A program made the translations under genes and the position numbers. A stretch of DNA of 64,000 bases, taken from contig NC_063053.1 of NCBI RefSeq assembly GCF_018812025.1, positions 6,859,623 through 6,923,622 on the forward strand, given 5' to 3'. Within the stretch, counting starts at the first letter, position 1, and the number at the start of each line of letters is the position of its first letter. Positions 1-11,400 of the stretch are shown here, piece after piece. This stretch comes from Megalobrama amblycephala (lineage: Eukaryota; Chordata; Actinopteri; Cypriniformes; Xenocyprididae). Below the pieces are notes generated by a model, which saw only the letters and a list, made by a program, of their open reading frames with translations, made no database searches and was not told the DNA's origin.

Positions 1-40
1 CACACGCACATATTATATACTTATTTACATACTTATGTTA

Positions 41-1708
41 GATGAGATTAATCGCGATTAATCGATTTGACAGCACTAAATATATACACATATATATACA
101 CACACACACACTATACAGGGAGTGCAGAATTATTAGGCAAGTTGATTTTCTGATCATATTTTTTTCCCAAGCACATTTTACCAATTCCAATCCACATCAA
201 TCTTAATAACTACTATTAATATTGTTTTTAATCATTTATAAGTGATATATAATTGTTCATGAAGGCTGGAAATGAAAAATGCCTTATATTCAGGTGTGCA
301 GAATTATTAGGCAAGTTTTCTTTTACAGGCAAAATGAGCCAAAAAAGAGATTTAACTCAGACTGAAAAGTAAAAAATTATTAAATACTCATGAGAAGGAC
401 GCAATACTAATGCAATACTAGAAATTGCAAAGTTAAAGCATGACCAAGGGACAGCAAAATGCTCATTGGGTCAGCGGGGTCAGACAAAAACAGGTGAAAA
501 AGAAAAGACACGTTAACTGCAAAATAATTAAGAATTAAGGTGAAGAATTAAGTGTGAAACCATCAGGAACCCTTTAGTCTCCAGCGCCACCATTTTCCAG
601 AGCTGCAACCTACCTGGAGTCTCCAGAAGTGCAAGGTGTTAGGATCTCAGAGACTTAGGTTAGCTAAAGAATCCTAAAAAATGACCTGCACTTGATAAGA
701 ATCACAAGCTGAAGTGTTATAAAATACATGAAGACTGGGTTTTAATAGGGCTTATAGACAGACAGCTTGAGAATGACTCCTGATGGACCAGCACCACATC
801 CTCTTGTACCACTGTTTGAAGAATTTATCCAGAATCTGGCAGTAAGGTGTTTGAGTTCACTTTTAGTCCATCTCTTATCCTGAAATGTCTGTCTTGCAGA
901 GATGGACTAAAAATGATCTTCCAAAACTTACTGCCAGATTCTGGAAGATAAATTCTTCAAACAGTGATACAAGAGGATGTGGTGCTGGTCCTTCAGGAGT
1001 CACTCTCAAGCTGTCTGTTTATAAGGCCTATAAAAACCCAGTCTTCATGTATTTTATAACACTTCAGCTTGTGATTCTTATCAAGTGCGGGTCATTTTTT
1101 AGGATTCTTTAGCTAACCTAAGTCTCTGAGATCCTGAGACCTTGCACTTCTGGAGACTCCAGGTAGGTTGCAGTTCTGGAAAATGGTGGCGCTGGAGACT
1201 AAAGGGTTCCTGATGGTTTCACACATAATTCTTAATTATTTTGCAGTTAACGTGTCTTTTCTTTTCCACTTGTTTTTGTCTGACCCCGCTGACCCAATGA
1301 GCATTTTGCTGTCCCTTGGTCATGCTTTAACTTTGCAATTTCTAGTATTGCATTAGTATTGCGTCCTTCTCATGAGTATTTAATAATTTTTGACTTTTCA
1401 GTCTGAGTTAAATCTCTTTTTTGGCTCATTTTGCCTGTAAAAGAAAACTTGCCTAATAATTCTGCACACCTGAATATAAGGCATTTTTCATTTCCAGCCT
1501 TCATGAACAATTATATATCACTTATAAATGATTAAAAACAATATTAATAGTAGTTATTAAGATTGATGTGGATTGGAATTGGTAAAATGTGCTTGGGAAA
1601 AAAATATGATCAGAAAATCAACTTGCCTAATAATTCTGCACTCCCTGTATATTTACAAAGTTTTATGTTAGATGTGATTAATCGCGATTAATCAATTTGA
1701 CAGCACTA
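41..1708. repeat. two same-orientation hAT-type termini flanking the palindrome
   Basis: The motif GATTAATCGCGATTAATC followed by TTTGACAGCACTA occurs just left (about 41-80) and just right (about 1665-1708) of the fold-back element, in the same orientation. It matches the right terminus of the element at 4647-5949. Confidence 0.6.
116..1647. mobile_element. palindromic Tc1/mariner-like fold-back element, TA TSD
   Basis: Ends CAGGGAGTGCAGAATTATTA and its inverse complement; TA on both sides (114-115, 1648-1649). The left arm (116-875) and right arm (898-1647) are near-perfect inverse copies around a 22-nt loop. Each arm carries a decayed N-terminal transposase reading (MSQKRDLTQTEK, NPLVSSATIFQSCNLPGVSR) typical of Tc1-like helix-turn-helix regions, with stops. 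No DDE core remains. It lies in the 3' flank of sfxn5. Confidence 0.85.
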
Positions 1709-1860
1709 AATACACACACACTTCAGACTATTACAGTATAGTAAAAAGAGAAAATGAAAAAGTACATAACGATAATGACAAAAATTTAACAAATAAGGTT
1801 TATTAAGTAAGATAGATCATAACTTCTCATATATTTTCCATATGGGAATTACTGGTAAAT

Positions 1861-1888
1861 CATTTTTTTTTTTTTTTTTTTTTTTTTT
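1861..1888. repeat. poly(T) run
   Basis: 28 T residues; could be the A-tail of a degraded minus-strand retroelement or simple slippage. No element body was recognised beside it. Confidence 0.8.
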
Positions 1889-2035
1889 ACAATTTTCTGT
1901 TTACATTCATATTCATTGTAAGCATGATTTGTGGTTTGTAAAGGCATTATAAGAAAATAACACAAAGGCAGCTGAATTCTGTGTAAACAGCATTTTTCCT
2001 AATTACAATACAGTTTAAAATATCAAAACTGGTTA

Positions 2036-2041
2036 TTTATT
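2036..2041 (-). terminator. candidate sfxn5 poly(A) signal
   Basis: AATAAA on the minus strand about 340 nt after the stop codon. A second AATAAA lies at 1799-1804. Which is used cannot be judged from sequence. Confidence 0.35.
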
Positions 2042-2381
2042 GTTTTAAGACAATTACTTAGTAAACATTATAATTACAGGCAGTTAATACAGAACTGTTT
2101 GAGTGAGAAGGCTGATAATTATGTAAATTTTTAAGCAGATCACAGGGAAATTCAAAAATCCTCTATTTGCCATTGCCATGTTCAAGTACAAGGAAAGAGG
2201 ATGATTAGCACTGGTGTGAGTCTGTCTCTGTGTGTGGCTGGGAGAGGATTCACACACAGCAGGAACAATCCAGTGAGACGCAATCAAAATTTCTAATAAC
2301 GCTTTGCATTTTTTCTGTTCGCATTAGAGTTTTACTGTGAAGGACAAAGACATTAGTTGCAAGGTGTCAAGCATTTACTGG

Positions 2382-2459
2382 TTAAAGACCCTTGTTGTAG
2401 GTCAGGATCTTGCACTCTGTTGCAGCAGAGATCTCTGGCTCTAGCTCTGACACGTGGAT
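2382..2459 (-). CDS. sfxn5: sfxn5 coding exon 14 (stop)
   Basis: 78 nt, residues 301-325 and [23 protein letters not shown] then YNKGL. This is the typical SFXN5 tail. Acceptor TCTCTCAG. Confidence 0.94.
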   Translation of the reverse strand: MHVSELEPEISAATECKILTYNKGL

Positions 2460-5400
2460 CTGAGAGACAGAAAGCAGGGCAGAGGCAGAAAAACAGGCAA
2501 ATAATCAGCGTTTACAGCTTCATCAATACCTTATCACAATGCTAATCTATATCTCACTATTATATTCATTTAATTCAGCTTCAGCGGGAACAGAAAAACA
2601 ACACAAATATCAAAAAGCATAAAATCGCCTCGTATATGAATCCGCTGTTTTGATTACAGAGTGTTTTTATTTTTGTACTGACATTAAGATTCAGATCTTT
2701 TGGCTACAGTGAGATAACCATTCACAGCAATTCGTTAAGTCATTAAGATGTTTAAAATGTTTCATCAAATGAGAATTAAAAGTGTGCCATGTCTTTCCAG
2801 CCTCGAGCATTTTTCACAGTCAAAACTGACACTTCTGCCATCATAAAAAGCTAAAATGAAGCAGCGAGCACTGGTAAATATCCCAACCAGGGCCAAAACT
2901 TGCAATATTTTGCTCAGAAACAGATGGCAATGAGTGTGTGAGTGTGTGAGGCAGAATCTGAAACAGACATCCTGTGGGGTGTGAAAAGGTGGGGGGGGAC
3001 AGGAGTGGAGTTTTTTGGGAGCGTTCGTCTGGAACCCTCGGATAAGTGTAAAGAGGGAGCGAGAGAGTGAGAGGAGAGGAGGAGGGGAGGGGTGGGAGAG
3101 GAATAGAAGTAGTTGGCAGCACATATGTCTGCAGTTCAGTAACCATATGGATGAACAGCTTAATAAACACCATTTTAAACCATAACCGTCTTCATGGCAG
3201 ACAAAGAGAGGGGACGGAGAGAAAGTGAGAGGGAGAGCGCGAGCGGATGGAGGGAGGCATGTGTGAGTGCTCACCTGACTGTTTTGGGGGAACAAACTGA
3301 TGGCAACAGGCAGCGCCAGGCCGAACGCAGAGAGACACACCATGCTATGAACGGGCAGCGCAAGACGAGGGTGCTTCTGCAGCAGAGGGAGCCTAATGCA
3401 CAAAAATGCACACGTTATTGGCAGAACACACACTCCAAACTCATGAGCATTCCCGCCATTATCGTTATTAAACTCGCTTGCTGACACTTTCGAACTGCTG
3501 CGCGTGATTGGTCTCTGACACCTCCCCCTCCCTCCCTGGCCGCAGTGCGTGTGGGGGGTTGTGGGATAGCGTGCTCTGCAGGAGTCCTCCAGAGTAGTCC
3601 TGTTTTAATGAAGCCAGAGACTGCTTAATGATGACTTCATCAACACATACGCATGATGAGCTTTAATTGGCCACCAGAAACTCTCTCTCTCTCTCCGTGC
3701 GCATGCTTGTGAGTATGTTTGGGAGAGAAAAGCTACGGAGAAAAGGATCAAAGTAGGTTAAAGACCTTTTATCGTGTCCGTCAACTGCTCTAAATAAATC
3801 ACTCATCCGTCACTCGGACGTGAAGAGGTCAAAGCCGAACTGAAGTGACGTACTGCAAACAGTAGTGCTGCCTTTACAGGAAATAAACGTATGAAGGAAT
3901 TCAATATTTGCATGACATCCAGTCTACTCTCAGAATTCATCTGGTTTTTGTATCCTTTGCTGCCTGTGATATTAGGGATGCACAATATTTATTTTCATGT
4001 CAAATTATATTCAATTGTTTAAAAAAAAAAAATACACTTATTTGTACAGTATAAAATTTGACATTCATCTTGAGATTTGCTAAAGATTACATTGATTTAA
4101 CAGTGTTACTATTGGCACTATTGGCAGCAGAATTGAATTCTGTTTGTATCATTGATCGTAATCTTCCTGTTTATCACCGTATAAAGCTGCTTTGAAACAA
4201 ACTGTATTGTTTAAAGCACTATATAAATACAGGAGACTTGTGTTTCTGAAAATCAAATTTAAATTGGTATTAGATGGCAAAGGTAATCTCAATGAAATTA
4301 AATCAATTCATTTTTATATACCAATTTTTTTATTTTTTTTATTTTTTTTTTAATCTTGGTATGGTACAAATGACTATATGATATATTGGCAGTCAGTCCC
4401 TCTAAAAACAGCATCTGAAAGTAGAAAATTAATTAATTAATGCCCTTTTTTCAACTTTAAAAATTTCAACCAACAAATAAGCATTGTAGTAATGAAATAT
4501 TTGCTTGGTTGTGTGTAAAGCTCACTTAAATTTCCTCCAGATCATTTGGTGTGAACACATTTTCCTTATGGTGCATTCAAGTCCTCCTGGGAAGGTCGTA
4601 TTTACAAGTTGGGAAGTCGTAATTACCACGTTAGATGCATTTAAGTTAGTGCCGTCAAACAATTAATCGCGATTAATCGCATACAAAATAAAAGTTTGAG
4701 TTTACATAATATACGTGTGTGTACTGTGTATAATTATTATGTATATATAAATACACACACATACATGTATATATTTAAAGGTGCCCTAGAATCAAAAATT
4801 GAATTTACCTCGGCATAGTTGAATAACAAGAGTTCAGTACATGGAAATGACATACAGTGAGTCTCAAACTCCATTGCTTCCTCCTTATGTAAATCTCATT
4901 TGTTTAAAAGACCTCCGAAGAACAGGCGAATCTCAACATAACACCGACTGTTACGTAACAGTCGGGATCATTAATATATACGCCCCCAATATTTGCATAT
5001 GCCAGCTCATGTTCAAGGCATTACACAAGGGCAGCCAGTATTAACGTCTGGATGTGCACAGCTAAATCATCAGACTAGGTAAGCAAGCAAGAACAACAGC
5101 GAAAAATGGCAGATGGAGCGATAATAACTGACATGATCCATGATAACGTGATATTTGTGAATTGTCTTTCTAAATGTTTCGTTAGCATGTTGCTAATGTA
5201 CTGTTAAATGTGGTTAAAGTTACCATCGTTTCTTACTGTATTCACGGAGACAAGAGCCGTCGCTATTTTCATTTTTAAACACTTGCAGTCTGTATAATGC
5301 ATAAACACAACTTCATTCTTTATAAATCTCTCCAACAGTGTGTAATGTTAGCCGTTAGCCACGGAGCACAGCCTCAAACTCATTCAGAATCAAATGTAAA

Positions 5401-8400
5401 CATCCAAATAAATACTTTACTCACATGATCTGATGCATGCATGCAGTATGCATGATGAACATCTTGTAAAGATCAATTTGAGGGTTATATTAGCTGTATG
5501 AACTTTGTAAATATACTGTATTATAGTCGAAAGCTCGGAGGGCAGGGAGCGCGCGATTTAGCCACGCAGAATCGGTGCATAGTTAATGATGCCCCAAAAT
5601 AGGCAGTTAAAAAAATGAATTAAAAAAAATCTATGGGGTATTCTGAGCTGAAACTTCACAGACACATTCAGGGGACACCTTAGACTTATATTACATCTTG
5701 TAAAAACTGGTTCTAGGGCACCTTTAAGAAATATTCACATATTATATATATATATAAAATTATATATCATTTATATTAGATATACATATAAATATTTGAT
5801 GTATAAATATATTTTTGTTAAATATATACATGCATGTGTGTGTATTTATATATACAGAATAAATATGCATAGTACACACACAAATATTTTGTAAACACAA
5901 ACTTTTATTTTAGATGCGATTAATCGCGATTGATCGTTTGACAGCACTATTTTAAGTCACTTTCGTCGGAGTAAGATGGCGGTGTACCTTCTCTTAATTA
6001 ACTATACAAAAATACAGCAAGGTTTTTTAATTCTACTCCTAGAAAATGAAGAACAAAGAATGTGCATCAGGTGCTTTTTATGATTTTTAATTAATTTAAG
6101 AAAATTTACCATCAACTAGAGATGTTGAATCCATTGATTCCACCAGGTTCTCACTGACACGCCCCCAAACTCAGAGACTCCTGTATATCTCACTCGTAAT
6201 TCCGACTGTGTGGTGGCGATCATGTTTGCTCAACTCATAAATACGATCTTTCCGACATGACTTGAAGCCACCATTAGGCGGTACCTTCATGCAAAAATGC
6301 CGTCAGTAAAGCCAATGACTGTTCGGTAAAGCAGCTGCTGTCGGACAAAGCAAGAGAGATAGGTGAAAGGTTCAAACACCACACATATATCACACAGACT
6401 CCTCTCAGCACTCTAATTAATCAAGGATACCCCTGCCACTCAGTCTCACCCTTAAAGCAGTGACCCTCCTGCATCTCTGTTTTTGCTCCATTGAGAGCCA
6501 GTGAGGGTGAGCTGACAGTCAGCATAGCAGAGGACAACTCACCATTTACTGCCGCTCACACACAGACACACCTACACACACACATAGCCGTACACACCTG
6601 CGAATCAGAGCAGCAAGAATTTGAGGAGGTTGCAACATAGTCTATCAGTCAGAAAACCCAACAAATTCTGTTGAAGAGTCGATCCCATACGGGCTCAAAA
6701 GTCAAAGCAAGTGACAATTTGTGTTTTGCATTATATTTTTAGCATAGCGGTTTGAGTAAAAAGTTATACAACTTTTTTCTTTTTTTTCCAAAAATTCTAA
6801 AAAAAATTCAACATCATATACAGGACAGATAGACAGACACTATATATAGTTCAACCTAAAACCTAAAATTTTGGCATTATTTACTCATTCTAATGTCATT
6901 GCACTACTGTTTTAATGTTTGTGCTCAGTAAAGTTTTTGAAAGAAGTCTCCAAGGCTGCATTTATCATATTGAATATACAGTAAAACAGTGAAAAAATTG
7001 AAAATTGTGAAAAAATACTACAATTTAAAATAACTTGTTTTATATTTTAATATATTTTAAAATGTAATTTATTCCTGTGATGCAAAGCTGAATTTTCAGC
7101 ATCATTACTCCAGTCTTCAGTGTCACATGATCCTTCAGAAATCATTCTAATATGATCTAATATGTCATAAGATAACTTCCTGTAAGAAAATAAAATAAAA
7201 TGTAATATAATTATATCATATAAGAATATTAAAATTGCACAAAATATATTTAAGAGCTATGGCAAAGGGGAAGATTTTTAGTGATTGAATAGCTTCAGAA
7301 GACATTGAATATAGCATATTGTATTTACCACTGCTTATTATTTTGAGCTTCACATCCAAACATCTCCTTTTGTTTTTTTGTGTAATTTTGCATTTAATTT
7401 TTGTGCAAACTACTCCTTTAAACACATACATAAATGTGTTCACATCAAACCGTCAAATAAAAATATACCAGGACATATGGCTCATATGGATGTGTGATTT
7501 TTGAGGTGATGGTGCTGTAAAAATAACTCAAATCTGAAATGTCAAATTCACAAGAATTTCTCTGACCTCTCCAGTATGGCCATTATTAAAGGCGGCAGCA
7601 GGAGAATAGGCATGGGCAGCACTACACGTGTCAGGGATGTCTCCATTAAAGCCTGAACAAAAAGACATTTATCAGAGCAGATGTCTTTATCCTTTCACCT
7701 TACACATGCGAAATAATCCATACTCACATGCCTGGCAGCCAGCTTTGAGGTGCCCACCACATTGCCTTTGTCATCCAGCACACTGATGCCCTCTGACAGC
7801 TCGGTGTGGCGCATCAGCAAAACATTACACACGTTGGCGCTTGCTAAATGAAGGTAGAACTGCAGTTAGAAAACAAAGGGACTTCCATTTGATGGCCAAC
7901 TTTTTCTTATTTGGATGCAACACAGACCACTGATTATGATTGAAGAGAGAGTCACGTGAACTTGACTCTGTTTTGACCGTTGTTACTATCCCTGATACAT
8001 TTTGAAACAAGAAAACATATACCAACACAAACACAGTAGGGGAGAATAATGGGGTAAGCTCTGCAATTTTATTTTTAAATTGTCCTCTAGGCCAGGAGAA
8101 ATGAGACAGAGATAAAAACTAATTTACCTAATTATATTTCAGAATATATCCTTTCAATTAGAAGAAGGCTTCTATAAAATGGTGCCATAGAAAAAAAAAG
8201 TTAGGGTTAAGCTGTGTCAGACATTAACAATTTCCATTTGAAATAAAAATATGAACATAAAGTCTTATTAGTTCATACATCAGTCAAAGGGTTAGTTTAC
8301 CCAAAAATGTCATTAATTACTCACCCTCATGTCATTCCACACCCAAAAAACACAAATTAAGATATTTTTGATAAAATCCGATGGCTCAGTGAGGCCTGCA

Positions 8401-11400
8401 TTGACAGCAAGTTAATTTAGACTTTCAAAAGCTGAATCAGTGGTTCAGAGCAAGTATCAAACTGCCAAAGTCACACCCCCCAGTGGTGAACCTTTGAAAT
8501 TTCAAAACACTTATGATGTTAAGCCTCATTTACTGAAATCACATGACTTTTAAACCACTGATTCGATACAAAAGATTCGTAAAGCTTCGAAGCTTCATGA
8601 AGCAGTGTTTTGAAATCACCCATCACTAGATATTTTGGGGGGTTTTGGCGCACAAAAAGTAATCTTGCCGCTTCATAACATTAAGGTTGAACCACTGTAG
8701 TCACATTAACTGTTTTAAATATGTCTTTAGTAGCTTTCTGGGCTTTTGAAGTGTAATTTAACTTGCTGTCAAGGCCACACTGAGCCATCGAATTTTATCA
8801 AAAATATCTTAATTTGTGTTCCGAAGATGAATGAAGGTCTTACGGGTGTGGAACGACATGAGGGTGAGTAATTAATGACAGAATTTTCATTTTTAGTCTT
8901 TAATGCTTTAACTAACCTTAATGGAACCTTATTGTAAAGTAGATATGTCACCATATCTAGTTCAGTCAAGAAACTCTAGAGGGCGCAGGCTGATAAGTAC
9001 ATTATGGCATGGCACAAGCTGATTGGCCTCTGCTGATCCTGTAGCCAATGAGATTGCTTGCTTAACATTTAAATAGTGTGGTTCATTGTTTGCTGTAACC
9101 TCCACCTCCCCCAGCTCCACCTGCCTAGATCTGTTACGAGATTAATGTTTGTCTATACATATAGCTGGTTTTACCTTGACATGCAAAGGGTTTTAGCAAT
9201 AAAATTGCTAGATTGGAGGTGACACATCTTACCCCACTGCTATATATACTATAGAGCTAACGGAACAAAATAGGGTACTAATAATCTGTTAGAGAGTCAC
9301 TGCCTTTGAATACTAAAATACACTATGTTCCAAATTATTATGCAAGTGACATATCAGTAGGATTTCAGTACAATTTCAGTACAATAAACATTCAGATTTT
9401 AGTGTTTCAAATAAGTGTTTGTTTGTTTAATTATCCATGTCTTTTTAGATAACTGGTATCAGTCTCAGACAAAATAATTTGCCAGGTCTAATTAGGTAAA
9501 TGGAAACCCTACTTAGAGGTTGTTCCACATTATTAAGAAAGTCACAGTTTTCATGCAATATGGAGAGGAAGAAAGATCTTTCTGAAGATGAAAAGCATGA
9601 AATGGTGCAATGTGCAAAAGGCATGAAAACAACTAATATTGTGTGAAAACTAAATGGAGATTATTGAATTATCATAAGATTTGTGAGTGATTTAGAGCAC
9701 AGCAGATAAAAGCTTATTAAGGAAAGTTCCTGTCAAAAAAAATTAAAAGGGCAGCTATAAAAAAGCCAGTGTTGAGCAGCAAACAGGTATTTGAAGCTGC
9801 TGGTGTCTCTGGAGTCTCAAGAAGCTCTCCATGCAGGCTGGCAGTTGTGCGTAAAGATGCATTTTAGCCACCACTAACCAAACCTCACAAAGAGAAACAT
9901 TTGCAGTGGGTGTAGAAATACATAGAGACTAATTTTTAAATAATTTTACTCACTGACGAATGCCGTACTACAATGGATGGTCTAAATGGATGGATTTCTG
10001 GATGGTTGGTGAATGGCCACCACTTTCCAACAAGACTGTGACGTCAGAAGGGAGCGGGTGGGTGATGATTTGGGCTGGAGTATTAGGAAGTGAGATGAAA
10101 GGTCCCTTTAGGGTCTCTGGGGGTGTCAAAGTGACTTCATCAAGATATGCGGAATTCATAACTGGCCATTTTCAGCTATGGTATAAAAAGAAGTGCCTTC
10201 TGAAATACAATGCACTATGCACTATCCCATGCTGCAAAAAAACACCAAAGCAACAAAACTGTTTGAAAATGTATTTCTACACCCACTGTAAATATTTCTC
10301 TCTGTGAGGTTTGGTTAGTGGTGGCTAAAATGCAATTTTAAACATAACTGCCAGCCTGCACGGAGAGGTTCTCAAGACTCCAGAGAACCAGCAGCTTCAA
10401 ATACCTGTTTGCTGCTCAACACTGGCTTTTTTATAGCTGCCCTTTTAATACAATTAACATTCAGAAACTTTCCTTAATAAGCCTTTATTTGACCAAGTTC
10501 TGCTGTGCTCTAAATCACTCACAAATCTTATGATACTTCAATAATCTGCATTCAGTTTTCACACAATATTAGTTGTTTTCATGCCTTTTGCACGACATTG
10601 CACCATTTCATACTTTTCATCTTCAGAAAGATCTTTCTTCCTCCCCATATTGCATGAAAACTGTGACTTGCTTAATAATGTGGAACAACCTCTAAGTAGG
10701 GTTTCCATTTGCCTAAGTAGACCTGGCAAATTATTTTGTCTGAGATTGATACCAGTTATCTAAAAAGACATGGATAAATAAACAAACAAACACTTTCTTA
10801 GAAAAATTAAAATCTGAATGTTTATTGTACTGAAATCCTACTGATATGTCACTTGCATGATAATCTGGAACGCAGTGTAAAAGCAAGCAAAACTGGAAAT
10901 CATTCTTGATCTGGAATGTCTGCGTTAAGAGGGGTTAACTGGATATAAAACAAATAGTTTCATATGGTCATGTCAAAGTGCACACGTGAATTACAAGCGC
11001 AAAAATGATTAGAATAATGATTTACTTCCTGGCATTATCATCTGTGGCATGTGGTGAGATTGGTGTGGGTGTGTGTGTGAACAGAGAAATAAAGAGAGCC
11101 TGAAGCATTTTTAATTTACAGGCCTTGTGTTGTGAGTTATCAGTGTTCAGTGCTGCAGTGTTGTGGGGCTGAGTTAATTGGCTGAGTAAATAGCTATTCA
11201 CCTCTGAGGGGTTCAGACCCAGGCCAATTAACCACACACACGCACACACACAATGCAAAGAGAATCAAAAATGAAGAACAAAGAAAAACATATGCATACT
11301 AAATCTGACAAAGAACAAAGTCCTGCTTTAGGTCAGCCTAAAATCATCATAAAATGTCTTTATAAAGGTGCTGATTCCAAGAGGATGTCATTTTGAGGTT

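Noticed and set aside
2765..3487. 240-codon minus-strand ORF taken as one protein
   Set aside because: Only 3275-3392 is coding (sfxn5 exon 13); the rest is intron read-through with low-complexity Ser/Pro/Leu.
4841..5044. Small ORF beginning [15 protein letters not shown], repeated at 16236, 40145 and 44996
   Set aside because: The frame recurs because the MITE recurs; it is short, breaks at different places, and matches no transposase.
9960..10307. 115-codon ORF in the second Tc1 fold-back
   Set aside because: A frame running out of the broken transposase core; it lacks a full DDE domain and continues into the inverted arm.
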